A stretch of 64,000 bases of DNA from Coxiella-like endosymbiont (lineage in GTDB: Bacteria > Pseudomonadota > Gammaproteobacteria > Coxiellales > Coxiellaceae). The notes beneath the pieces are model-generated. The model worked only from the letters and a program-made list of their open reading frames with translations. It made no database searches and was not told the origin of the DNA. The stretch covers positions 372,001 to 436,000 of the forward strand of contig NZ_CP094378.1 in NCBI RefSeq assembly GCF_030643785.1. Direction: 5' to 3'. This document shows, one piece after another, positions 11,317-22,031 of this stretch. Position 1 is the first letter of the stretch; each line of letters begins with the position of its first letter. The translations under genes were made by a program, and so were the position numbers.

Positions 11317-12095
11317 ATGAAAAAGTTATTTTTTATTCTTACTTTTCTTTATCTCTGCATTTTAACGAGTTGTGCAGGAAAAGACGTCGATCCTTCTCCT
11401 TACGAAGCGTATCGTGGGAAAACCTCGATCGAATTATTTACGGCTGCTGAAAAAGCTCTGGCGAAAAAAATTATTCAGAAGCCGTCAAAAATTTTGAAGC
11501 GTTGGATGCCATTTATCCGTTTGGTCCCCACGCCCAACAGGCTCAGCTCGATATTATTTATGCTTATTATAAAAATGGAGATATTGGTTCAGCCATCGTT
11601 GCAGCCGATCGTTATATTCGGTTATATCCCCGAGGCTATCATGTGGATTATGCTTATTACATGCGAGGGATTATTGGATTTGATTTAAGATTATCTTGGA
11701 TACAAAAATTAGCGGGTGTAAATCCTGCGTCGCGCGATATAAGTACTTTGCAGGAATCTTATAGAGCTTTTGCTACACTTGTAGATATGTTTCCCCAAAG
11801 CCCTTATGTTCCTGATGCGTTGATACGTATGAAATATATTCATAATTTAATGGCCCAACGCGAAATTATGATTGCCCAATTTTACCTGAAACGCCATGCT
11901 TATGTAGCAGCTGCTAATCGCGCTACGTACGTAGTACAACATTTTCAAGATTCGCCAGAGGCGATCAAAGGCTTGGTGATTATAGTCCAAGCTTACCGTG
12001 CGTTAGATCTGCCAAAAATGGCGGATTCTCCCAGCTATCGATTATTAAAAATTAATTATCTAAATTCGCCTAAGCTCCGAAAGTTACCTGGCTGA
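11317..12095 (+). pseudogene. bamD: BamD outer-membrane assembly lipoprotein, broken only by one missing A
   Basis: BamD is the essential lipoprotein partner of BamA in beta-barrel insertion. ATG 11317 follows an AGAAGGAC ribosome site. The signal peptide ends in the lipobox LTSC, and AEKALAKK follows. At an A7 run (11464-11470) the frame is lost; eight A would give AKKNYSEAVKNFEALDAIYP and join directly to the second frame. That frame then runs clean to 12095 with TPR-like helices (FGPHAQQAQLDIIYAYYKNG, QREIMIAQFYLKR). No other damage is seen in 259 codons. Either the gene is freshly broken, slippage on the A run rescues it, or the base is a sequencing error. Confidence -1.
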
Positions 12096-12149
12096 AATTC
12101 TTTGTAAATTAAGCTAAGTAATTTGGTATCCAAAAGGAAAGCGCTTTCT

Positions 12150-12500
12150 TTTTAATATTTCTTTATTGGTTGGTTTAGAAATGAAATCATTCATACCAGC
12201 TACGAGGTAGGCACCGTTGTTTAATTGGGTCACTTTCCGACGTTAATGTGATAATCGATGTGCGCTATAATTTCCGTCGAATGATTTCACAAACTTCGAT
12301 TCCATTCATATCGGTTAACTGAATGTCTAAAAAATAAGGTCGTAATTGTCTCGATAAAGAGCTAAGGCTGTTTTGCCGTCTTTGGCCAATCGCACTGTAT
12401 AATTTAAATTTTTAAGGAACGAAAGATGGATTTTCTGCATAAGCGAATTATCTTCTACGAGTGAGTAGAATATGGAGTTTTTGCAACTGGTTTTTTATAA
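12150..12500 (-). pseudogene. Response-regulator receiver domain fragment (probably from a hybrid sensor kinase)
   Basis: The minus strand reads LVEDNSLMQKIHLSFLKNL, then YTVRLAKDGKTALALYR and DNYDLIF, with the phosphorylatable Asp block LDIQLTDMNGIEVCEIIRR one frame over, and later GAYLVAGMNDFISKP. That covers a CheY-like receiver from the acidic pair to the conserved Lys. The frame is lost at a run of six A on the + strand (12329-12334); seven would restore it. Further damage follows. The C-terminal LVAGMNDFISKP form is typical of receivers attached to hybrid kinases, but no kinase part is recognised nearby. Confidence -1.
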
Positions 12501-12829
12501 TTTCTGAAAAAGTAGCATCATCCCTATCCTCCGTGATAACAATTACCGCCTAAAAAATGAGGCGACAACAAGCAGTATACTAAACATATGTCAAGTGATG
12601 TGTGGTAAACATCTCCGTACATGTCTGAGGGCAGTGCCTGTGTGAGCTGTTCTCTCAAACCTTTTTTGAGGTCAATCAATGCTTTTATTAAAAGTATATT
12701 AGTTTTTTTGTTTTGTCTCCGATATTGAACCAAATTTGGTACAAATGGTGTACATACAGATATTTACTATTTCTTATGTGAGATATTTCTTACCTTACAG
12801 GGAAGAGGGTAGAAGCCGAGGAGTCAATC

Positions 12830-12949
12830 ATGGAAAAGGTGAAGGATAAGCAGCTAAGCTCCAGCAAAGCGTGTCCAAGCTGTGAGGGAAATGACCCAAT
12901 TATCTCGAGAGAATTTGCCAAAAAATGGGTGTTGCCAACAAGACCTTAA
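12830..12949 (+). CDS. Possible small ORF of 39 codons with a CxxC-like motif, unknown
   Basis: An ATG preceded by GAGGAG at good distance opens a 39-residue frame (MEKVKDKQLSSSKACPSCEG...) ending at TAA. The CPSC pair could bind metal. It lies inside a decayed stretch between bamD and the dead fadD, so it may be only the first piece of a broken gene. I do not recognise the family. The neighbouring DNA from 12500 to 12830 holds nothing I can name. Confidence -1.
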   Translation: MEKVKDKQLSSSKACPSCEGNDPIISREFAKKWVLPTRP

Positions 12950-13004
12950 AATACTAAGAAGAAGGAAAAACACACACTTTACCCGAAAAATCGGTTCGAC
13001 GCTA

Positions 13005-13095
13005 TTATATTTATTAAAGTTAAAGCGCTTTTGCTATTATATTTATTAAAGGGCTTTTATTTATTAAAGCGCTTTTATTTATTAAAGCGCTTTTA
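13005..13095. repeat. Short tandem repeat cluster built on an 18-bp unit
   Basis: The unit GCGCTTTTATTTATTAAA recurs about three times head to tail (13045-13095), after an earlier near copy of the GCTATTATATTTATTAAAG block repeated at 13005 and 13033. Spacing is zero and the copies are imperfect. There are no unique spacers, so it is not a CRISPR array. It lies in non-coding DNA before the dead fadD. I see nothing convincing from 13096 to 13466. Confidence -1.
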
Positions 13096-13466
13096 AATCT
13101 CAGTGTCCATTGTAGTTACTATTGGTTTTAATGTATGGAACAGGCCCTGCGCCTCAATACGTGGGGCAAGTGGTTTTTCAGGAGGAGATGATGGTTTTTA
13201 CAAATAAGTAAAATCTTAACTACAAAGCAGAAAGAAGATGAGAATATCCAAAAAGAATTAAATTTATTTTTAAAGAAAAATAAAAATGCAGTGCAGTTTT
13301 GTAATACCCGATATGGCAGAATAAAAAACAATAATTAGAGCTGATGAAGCGAAATAGTTGCAGGAAGCTTATGCAATGAGCTTATGCAATGAGCTTATGC
13401 ATTATTGCCGTTGATGATTTCGCGTCGGACGAATTAATATCCAGATTTGGAGCAAAGGAGAGACTA

Positions 13467-15140
13467 ATGGGTAAAAAGTAATTAAAAACCTATTCTGTTG
13501 GGGTACCCGAAACCATAAAGGTTAAAAATTATCGCTCATTCAACGAGTTATCGGAAGATTATTATATACAATTTGGAAGCCAAACCGCTTTTATAAATTT
13601 CAATGTATCCTTAACTTACAATTAATTAGATAATTTAAACCAAGATTTTGCTGCTTACTTACAAAAATACCTTAAAATGAAAGAAAGGTGAACGTTTTTC
13701 AATTATATTGCCTAGTGTGTTGAAATTTCTAATTGCTATATTTGGCGCGCTGGGCGGCGGGACTGGTTGTTGTTAATTGTAATCCACTTTATACTGCACG
13801 AGAATTTGCTTTTCAATCAAAAGACGCTAATGTGACGGAACTTATTGTGCTAGAAAATTTCGCGAATGTTCTTTTTTCTGCTTTAGAAAAAGCAGATGTC
13901 AAACATATTATTGTGATGAAAATGGGTGATTGCTTTGTCTAGAAAGGCCCTATTGCTATTTAGTTTTAAAATATATAAAGAAAATTATATAAAGAAAATG
14001 GTACCATCATGGCAAATTGACGGAGCAATTTTTTTCAAAGAAGCAATAAAAAAGTGCTTAGCTATCCTTAGATAAAGCTGATGTTCAAAGGGAAATAATA
14101 TTGCTTTTTTACAATATACCGGAGGAACAACTGGCGTTCCCAAAGGAGGGGATATTAACTCACCGTAATATCCTGGCCAATGTTGCTCAGTCATTGGTAT
14201 GGGTAAATACGACTTTGTTTGTAGAACAAGAAACTGCTTTAACGACACTCTCATCACTATAATCATATTTTTTGTTGACTGTTTGTTATTTTTTGTTTTA
14301 TGGGCTTGGGTGCTAAATGTTTATTGATTACAATCCGCAGGATATTAAAGATTTCATTAAAACATTAGAAAAGAGATCATGAACGGTTTTCGTTCGTATT
14401 AATACGCATTTTTAATGCATTATTAAAATCACTCTTATTTTTCTCGAGTTGATTTAACCAAATTAAGTGATCATCGGCGGTGGGACAGCTGTGCAAAAAA
14501 TCAGTTTCTGATAGGTGGTTTGAAAAAACAGGCACAATTAGTTATAGAAGGTTATGACCTAACTGAAGTAAGTCCCGTAGTGATCATAAACTTATCTTTT
14601 AACGATAGTATTGGTTTCCCGGTTCCAAATACAGATGTGTCCATTTGGAATGATACAAATAAAGCAGTATCCCTTGATGAGGAAGGTGATTTTTGTGTAC
14701 GTGGACCGCAAGTAATGAAAGGCTATTGGAAAGAATCAGATGAAACCGAAAAAGTGATTCACAAAGAAGGATGACTCTTTACAGGTGATATTGTTCGAAT
14801 GGATGAAAATTATTTCATTTATTTATTGGATCGTAAAAAAGATACGATTATTGTTTCCCGATTTAATGTGTATCCTAATGAAATTGAAGAGGTACTGTCT
14901 TCTTCTCCCATCATTCGTGAAGTAGCTGTCATTAGTGTGCCTAGTAAAAAATCCGCAAAAATTAAGACTTTTATTGTAAAGAAGGATGAATCCTTAATGG
15001 AAGAAGATGTTCTAAAATTTTTTCGTAATCAACTGACAATTTATAAAGTTCCTAAAGTAATTGAATTTTGAGATGAGCAGTTGCCAAAGACCAAAGTTGG
15101 AAAAATCTTGCGTCGGACTTTACGAGAGGATGAAAAATAA
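13467..15140 (+). pseudogene. fadD: Long-chain acyl-CoA synthetase FadD, decayed
   Basis: ATG 13467 follows an AAAGGAG site but the fifth codon is a stop. The family is then readable through all frames: VGVPETIKV, FGSQTAFINFNVSLTYN, AGLVVVNCNPLYTAREF (13733-13942), the AMP-binding P-loop LLQYTGGTTGVPKG-like segment near 14110, IGFPVPNTDVSIW and CVRGPQVMKGYW (14520-14774), LLDRKKDTIIVS with NVYPNEIEEVL (14799-15071), and a C-terminus like LPKTKVGKILRR ending at TAA 15138. At least five stops or frame changes are seen. FadD activates exogenous fatty acids for import and beta-oxidation. A 3-copy 13-bp duplication lies just upstream (13365-13403). Confidence -1.
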
Positions 15141-15369
15141 AAAAATACAACTTAGATTTTACGTAGATGCTATAAATTATCCGAAATTTTATTCATTCAA
15201 TTCTAGAAGATTTTGGAAGTATTTTAATATTTCTGAATTTTCGAGAGCGGCTAGATTAATTGAATAGCTATTAATAATTTTCTTAATTAATAATTCCACT
15301 ATTTTTCCGATTTTTATTCGAGATAGGTCGAGAACATTCACAATTTTTTTTAGAACATATGTCAGGGTG

Positions 15370-17065
15370 TTAGATTTTTGTAGATTACTGTTCGAATTTT
15401 TTCTTTCAGTTCATCAGTGAGAGAATTATTTTTACGAAGAACTACGAATAAAATAATATGTTCATCACCTTGCCAATCCTGACTAGTTCCCAATCAATCG
15501 ATGATTTCATCAAATTTTTCAACTCTAAATTTCTGCTGTAACAATCCGAACACCACCGGGATTGAGGGATTGTGTTGGAATAGCCATAAATAATCATTCC
15601 ATTGTGTTTGGTGATTTGAGCGTCTTCGTGTGCCAAAACGTCGGAATATTTGTCAAAATAAGTTTTTTGATATTTTTTCTATATGGATCATTTCAAAAAT
15701 AAATAGGCATTGCAGGACAGGGTGCTGTACAAACCAATTCGCTTTTTTTGTTGATAACGGGTTTGCCTTCTTCATAAAAATCTTTACATTCATTCTGAGA
15801 CCAATATATTGCAATTCATCCTGCTAAACCGGCAGTAGAGGATTGCCCAAAGCGAAACAAGAGATAATATCGCTACCCCAGAAATCGATGACAGTTGTAC
15901 ATTTGTTTTTACTTCTCGATACACATAATCAAAATTTTCGGTAATAAAGGCGAACCCGTAGTTAAAATTGTCTTTAAATTCGATAAAAGGTTCGTTTTTT
16001 AGATTTTAAATTTAATTTCTCAGCAGATTCTATAATTTTTGCTCCAATGTTTAAAATAGAAATAGTTATTTTGTCGATTAAATCAAAAAGGGTTTGTAGG
16101 AGTGAGATGAAAAAGCTCTCCATCATATAGAATGACTGTGGCCTCGACAGAAAGACTACTGACTAATCAATTCCACATCCCAGCCAAGGTACGGCACGTG
16201 GTATAAAAGAAAATGCGATTTTCAGCGTGTAAGTCAGTATGTAAAATTAATTCTTTCACATGTTCAATTAACGTGCTGCCAGCACTGTGTACCATACATT
16301 TAGGTTTTCCAGTGGTATCCTGAAGAATAAATAATACAAATCACACGATTAAAGGGTAATTATTCAAAATAAAAAGTTCTTGTAATTATTTTTTAAGCAA
16401 TTAGGATAAAATTCACCATTTTAGTGATTTAGGAGCTGATTTTTCTTCGCTGGTTGAGACACAATAATAGTCTGGATTAGTGAAGGTAGAGAATTTTGTA
16501 ATTGGCGAATTTTTTAAATGATGATAGGTCTTATCCTTATAAGAAGGGCTTTCTACGGCGAACAATACTTTTGGTTCGGTTTGCTCGCAATGATTGATCG
16601 ATCCTTCCAAACCAAAATCTGGGGAGCAGACCGACTAAATAGCGCCAATGCTGATAGTCGCCAGAGCATAGCGACAACAGTTTCAATCCGATTAGACATA
16701 AAGCCAACGACACGGTCACCTGGTTTAACCTGGCTTTGGTGTAGAAAAGTAGCAATAAGCGACTTCGTAAAAAGCTTGTTAAAAAGCTTATTGTAAGCAA
16801 GAGTTTCAAAATTGCCTTGCTCTGAAATAAAGATTAAGATGGGATGGTGGTCCCTTAGAGATAATAAAGAGATAATAAATTTTCAGAAAAATTGAGTTTT
16901 GCTCCTAAAAATTATTTCGTATCTTGCATCTGGGCCGCTTTTTTAGTATTTCATTAGGTTTTTGCGATGCTTTTACTTTATAAAATTCTCGAAATAAATT
17001 CTTAAACTGACTGCCAAAAAAGAGTTGGATATTCAATTAACCAACGATAGAGCTATGGATAATAT
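15370..17065 (-). pseudogene. Acetoacetyl-CoA synthetase (acetoacetate-CoA ligase), decayed
   Basis: Minus-strand pieces appear in family order: an N-terminal stretch with WSIEYPTLFWQSVFK (near 17020), HQSQVKPGDRVVGFMSNRIETVV and GLEGSIDRF-like (16500-16750), EPKVLFAVESPSYKDKTYHH (16413-16610), and near the C-terminus DAQITKHNGMIIYG, an NPGGVRIGTAEIYR-like block and DELKEKIRTVIYKNL (15390-15636). These fit acetoacetyl-CoA synthetase better than acetyl-CoA synthetase because of the FAVESPSYKDKT block. Frames break many times. The gene is convergent with the dead fadD, so two CoA-ligases of lipid use are lost side by side. Confidence -1.
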
Positions 17066-17249
17066 TCAATTTTTAGAGAAAATCGTGTATTAATAAAAGA
17101 GATGAAGTGCATTATTTGGCTCTGCGTCAGAGCTTCTTAAGATGGTCTCCACAATGGTTGTTCCATCATAGCTTATATCTCTCGCGTTTCCGTGGGAAGA
17201 TAGTATTGTACGAATTTGTATCTGATGCTAAGTTACATTCCTCCAATGT

Positions 17250-17324
17250 AGGCACGTAGCTCAGTGGTAGAGCACCACCTTGACATGGTGGGGGTCGTTG
17301 GTTCGATACCAATCGTGCCTACCA
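17250..17324 (+). tRNA. tRNA-Val(GAC)
   Basis: This 75-nt cloverleaf has the acceptor pair AGGCACG/CGTGCCT, a D-arm with AGCTCAGTGGTAGAGC, the anticodon stem CACCT/ATGGTG-type with loop reading GAC, the T-loop GTTCGATAC, and CCA encoded at 17322-17324. No intact gene lies within about 5 kb on either side. It would read GUC/GUU valine codons. Confidence -1.
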
Positions 17325-19370
17325 GTTTAGCCCGAAGCATCCTATAATTTAAAAAAAAATCAATAAGATATAGAATCTTGGTGCAGGACTCTCGGTAACT
17401 CCCTCTCAAAAGAGTCTAATAAAAGTTTGCTTACCCTTTGTTGAGATAATATATAAATAAACTCATATATTTTTCTTTACTGAATAAAAGGCAAAACAAA
17501 TTTTATGAGCACTGTAGCAATCGGAGCAATGTGTCTCCTCAGCCACAAGCCTTTAAGGCATTTATTTCTCACCCTTTCCCTTGAAAAAGGGCTTTAAGTT
17601 CGGTCTACCTATTCTAAAAAAATAATGAAGCAACAAGATTGCTTGGGAAACTTGATGGCATCACTAAGCTGCTTCCGGATACAGATTTTTTCTTCTAATG
17701 TATTTGCGGAAAGATGTCGCCTGCTTTTTTAATTAGTTAGTTGATAATCTTTTGGTAAGATGTCAAACAATTTGATCAGAATAGATTGATTCCCATTTTA
17801 TCTATTGTAATCTCAATATTATTGAAAAAATTTTTCAAGAAAAAATTGTCCTATCTAAAGAAATAAAAATTGTTAATAGAAGTGAATTAATGGAAAAAAT
17901 AAGATGAAAATTTCAGTCAAGTCATTATAATACGGGATCTCAAGGATATGCTTTTGATTTATTTAATTGCAAAATCAGTGTATTTTTTAGAACTTCTAAA
18001 TTTTCGATTGATGTATCACCGATTTCATACCAATAAGAAATATAGAGGATGCGATTTAAAACGATTTTATTAAGGGAGCAGTCATGGCTTCTTCGAGATG
18101 ATATTGGGTGTCACAGGATTAATCCAGATGAATTAGAGAATCCATATTTGAGCTACCATGTTAGTCAACCTTTCTTTATAAAAGAAAGTAAATTAGAACA
18201 TATAAAAATTATTATTTCTCCTTTCGAATTAGATAAATATTTAAAAGTAAATTGGATAAAACTTCAGCTTAGTAGGATTAAAAGTTTCATCTCATAAAGA
18301 TTAAATTATTTCGCCTCCCAACATTTTTATCGTTCTGTATCGTTCTGTAGGTTTTTATTTTTTTAGAATTTTTTACCTTGAGACAACAAAGTATTTAATA
18401 GGGTTTTGAGATATTTAAACTTACCAAATAACTGGTTAAAAGTTCCTTCGGGATTTTATTTTAATAGCCCATCTCTTGTAAAATTTTATATAGAGTAGGG
18501 TGGCTTATGGACATTGAATTTAGGATATAATTCATCATTAAACATACTGTCGATAGTGCTTTTAGAAATTTTTATTTCTTTAAGCTTGTAAAGTATATCC
18601 GCAATCTCTTGACTACTTAAATTGGCCAGAAAGAAAAAGATAACTTTTTTCTCGTTTAGTTAAATAAGAGGGTTTTTGATCTTGTCTTCTAGTTTTGTCG
18701 TAAGAAGTTTTATTTAGATAGTGATGGAAATTTACGATGTTCATTTCCAAACCTTGAAATAAAATACTACGACGTTATTGGTTGAAGAGTTAATTAAAAG
18801 AGTTTGATAGCAATATAAAGTATCAATCCGTTATAAAATCGATTAATTTTGAGAATCATCTTCGGTGAGGGGCTACTCATAACTGCTTCATCTTCTTAAA
18901 TTATAATTAATTCAAAGTTACGATCGTTATCGTATAGTGGAAGCTAACTCCTTTTACAGATAATTTCTTTTCCCTCAATACTCCTATGTGTTGAGCGAAA
19001 TAATCAGATCAAAAATATGTTCCGATCTGAGGTTTTTTACACTCATCATTTGATTAGGCATCGCCTGAGACAAGAAAGATATAAAGATTAAAATTTTATT
19101 AAAATTTTTTAAAAAAATATCATCGGAAGAATCAACTGGGATAGATGTTTTATCCATGTTATTTTGCTCTATCAGGAACCGAGGAAACTGTATTTATAGT
19201 ATTGGAAAGTAAGCCTCTACCAGCACAAAAATTCGGATGTAAAAAGATTCCTGTTAGATTATTATAATCCCTAAGATTCAGTAATTCTCTATCTATTGAA
19301 AAATACTATAGAATTATATTATCATTTTAATTTATTTATTCTCTTGTGAAACTATCAGCTAATAGTCATT
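17325..19370. other. About 2 kb with no intact gene
   Basis: This AT-rich, stop-dense DNA follows tRNA-Val. One open stretch on + (18049-18297, 82 codons, MRFKTILLREQSW...) has no recognisable domain and no clear ribosome site, so I do not call it a gene. On the minus strand around 18440-18720, codons read LTKREKSYLFFLANLSSQE-like and IADILYKLK, loosely like a LuxR-type helix-turn-helix; this is weak. A 10-bp unit is tandemly duplicated at 18331-18350. The remainder holds nothing I can name. Confidence -1.
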
Positions 19371-19379
19371 TGGAGTATC

Positions 19380-20457
19380 TTGATGAAATATCTGTTAAAT
19401 ATAAAAAATCCCCATTTACTATTTCTAATTTTATTGATTAGCTTTCCTTCTGTATTAGCAGTATTGACTAGTTCTGCATTGCTATATATTAGTGATTGTT
19501 TTCATGTCTCAAATGGCTATAATCAGAAATTTATTACTATTTTTGTGATTGGATATGTGTTAAGATAATTCATCTATTCACTTTTTGTTAATTGATTTGG
19601 TTTTAAAATCGTAACGTATTTTAGAAAATGATTATTAATTTTACGATTATTAATGATTTTTATTTTCCTGAAAAAACTCGTCCAATGGTAAGTTATATCG
19701 TATTAGTATATGCATTTATGCGCGCATTTGCTATCACATTGGGTGATTTTATTAAAACACATATATCTGGGTTGGTTTTTTCTATTTTTATTTGATTTGC
19801 TACAGTATTATTATTTTTTTATTACTACGCGGTTACCAGAAACGTTGATAACCCGGAATCACGTGGTTCTAAGATTAAAACTCTATTTTGTAGTTATTTT
19901 CAAGCGTTGACTACGTGGCATGTAGCTTTATTTTAAATTATTTATGGACTAATGACGACTTTTATTTATATTGTGGCCAAGTCGCGCTCTCTTTATAGGT
20001 ATCGATGAAATTGGATTAACCCTGTGGCCCATTATGGGATGCTGCTGCTTATTCCGTACAGTATAGGTAATTCATTTGGTACCTTATTCGGTGGAAAATC
20101 AGTCAACGACTATCTACTTATAAAGTCATGTCATTGGATTATGGAAGTACTATTTTTGAAAGTCTATTAATGTTTATTTGTTTTTTGTTTCATTGGATGA
20201 ATGTATTTAACTTCATGATTTCCATTTTTTTTATTATGGTGGGTTTACCAATGACCTACAGTAGTGTGAGCGTGATGGCGTTAGTTGGTTACGAAGACAA
20301 AGCTATTGGATCGGCCATTATGAGTTTTATAACAATGAGTATCACCTTAGTAACGGTATTCGTGTTAACTCTGCTACTAAGAAAAAATCTGCTTGTAATG
20401 GACAATACTGTTTATTGTTATTTTAGCATTTGCTATATTAGCCTTTGGGAAGGCTAA
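19380..20457 (+). pseudogene. MFS transporter (Bcr/CflA-like), decayed
   Basis: Hydrophobic fragments occur in order: the first helices (LLNIKNPHLLFLILLISFPS at 19380), a middle piece IKTHISGLVFSIFI and LPETLITRN (near 19740-19850), then IYIVAKSAPLFIG-like and the long C-terminal fragment at 20128-20457 (FHWMNVFNFMISIFFIMVGLP, DKAIGSAIMSFITMS). The LPETL motif between halves and GSAIMSF are typical of Bcr/CflA drug-resistance transporters. Several frameshifts separate the pieces. The family level is fairly sure; the substrate is unknown. Confidence -1.
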
Positions 20458-20493
20458 AAGGCGATTTAGCGATAGTTAGCGATAGCTAATTTC

Positions 20494-21359
20494 TTAGCTT
20501 TCAATTTGATTAATTTTCATATGCCTATCTTTATAGGCTTCATACTGTTCGAAAAAGAAATTGGCTATAGTTGCCTTTTCCTTAGTTAAAAGTGGATGTT
20601 CATTAATTTTGGAAAAGGATTGAATTTCAATAAGACTATTGGTTTGAAATATTTCAGTGGCCTTTAAAAGATCCTCGGGATATAGGGTTTTCTCAGTTAT
20701 CGGTTTTCCTATTTGAGCGGCAATTTTGATAATTGTATCTCGGGTAATTCCAGGCAAAAGACCGTCCTCAATTCGAGGAGTGAATATTTTTTGATTAATC
20801 AAAGCAAATAAATTTCCAATGCTTGTTTCAGTGATAGCACCTTTCGTATTAAGCATTAAACCTTCGTGATATCCTGCTTTAATAGCTTCTTGTCTTGCTA
20901 ATATGAGTTCTAAACAATTTAAGCTCTTTAATTGGGTTAAAAGAGAAGCTTCATTTCGCTTAATATCTGTAACGTACAGTGTAGGCGAAATTGGACGGGA
21001 TGAGCTAGAAAGTGTAACGGTGATCAATAAGGTAGGGTATGGATTAAGAGGTGCTTGAATCCCTCTTGGCGAAGGGCCTCGACTCAAGGTGATTCGAAGA
21101 GAAGCTGCTGTCGATATTCGATTAATTTCTAACAGTTGTTTGCATTGGTTTTTCAGTTCGATTAGGGAGAATTTAAAAAAATTTCTAATTTTAAAGCGGA
21201 AGCTGCCAGCCGATGGTAATGTTCCTGAAAGAAAAGTAAATGCCCTTTTTCAACTTTAATAGTCTCAAATAAACCATCTCCCAATAAAAATCCTCGGTCA
21301 TCACTATGAATGACTGGTGAATCCATTGAGGCAACATTGCTGTTTATTAGAATCTTCAT
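20494..21359 (-). pseudogene. pabC: Aminodeoxychorismate lyase PabC, one frameshift
   Basis: PabC is a fold-type IV PLP enzyme that releases pyruvate from 4-amino-4-deoxychorismate to give para-aminobenzoate for folate. The first part (21359 to about 21162) reads MDSPVIHSDDRGFLLGDGLF, the class IV signature start. The rest (to 20494) contains LKSLNCLELILARQEA, whose Lys fits the PLP lysine, then ITETSIGNLF and DGLLPGITRDTI. A single missing T near 21163 (CCCTAATCG where CCCTTAATCG restores frame) separates the two. All family motifs are otherwise present. The start ATG overlaps the pabA stop (TAATG), so the pair is probably one operon. Confidence -1.
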
Positions 21360-21924
21360 TAAGATAGAGTAATGAAATTATCGATTAATTGGAGCCCTTG
21401 TTCTGTCAAAATAGATTCTGGATGAAATTGTACGCCGAATGTGGGATAAACACGATGGCGAATCGCCATAATCTCGCCTTCTTGACTTTCTGCCATAATT
21501 TCCAAGCAATCAGGGATCTGATTTTTGCTTATGATGAGCGAATGATAGCGACCTGCGGAAAAAGGATTAGGAATTTTAAAAAAAAGAGATTGTTGATTGT
21601 GGTAGATCTGACTGGCTTTCCCATGCATGGGGTAATGAGCACGGCATACCTGTGCGCCAAAGGCATATCCGATAGCTTGATGTCCCAGACATACTCCTAA
21701 AAGAGGAATATGAGGGGAGAAGTGTTTGATAACATCAAGGGAAATGCCGGTTTGAGTGGGCCCCCAGGGCCCGGGGAGATTACGATATGAGAGAGCTTAA
21801 GCGTTTCTATTTCGGTGAGGGTGATTTTATCATGACGATATATTAATATCGGATGGCCTAAGATCTCAAAATATCGACCTAAGTTATAGACGAAGGAATC
21901 ATAATTATCGATGAGCAGAATCAT
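21359..21924 (-). pseudogene. pabA: Glutamine amidotransferase PabA (TrpG-like), one frameshift
   Basis: This is the amidotransferase subunit of aminodeoxychorismate synthase, which supplies ammonia to PabB. The ATG at 21924 gives MILLIDNYDSFVYNLGRYFE, and the first frame reaches SPGPGGP before breaking near 21760 by one missing base. The next frame holds the nucleophile block LLGVCLGHQAIGYAFG and the catalytic FHPESILTEQG, running to the stop at 21359. All catalytic residues are thus present but split between frames. The divergent neighbour is pabB, not trpE, so the pabA assignment is favoured; a dual role is possible. Confidence -1.
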
Positions 21925-22031
21925 AGTGTGAAAGATTTTACACAATACGAGAGACAAAACAAATTAGCTGCACCGCTCCCAGCGAAGGTTCGTGGGTTTT
22001 AGTGATTTATACTATAGCAAGGGTAAAGAAA

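Noticed and set aside
12524-12733. 69-codon minus-strand frame after bamD
   Set aside because: No domain, no ribosome site, and the surrounding DNA is decayed.
13005-13095. Possible CRISPR array
   Set aside because: The repeats are head to tail with no unique spacers and no cas genes are nearby.
18049-18297. 82-codon + strand frame as a real gene
   Set aside because: No recognisable domain or ribosome site, and biased AT-rich composition makes chance open frames of this length likely.
21755-21785. GC-rich palindromic stretch (GGGCCCCCAGGGCCCGGGG) as a regulatory site
   Set aside because: It is the SPGPGGP coding motif of pabA read on the other strand.
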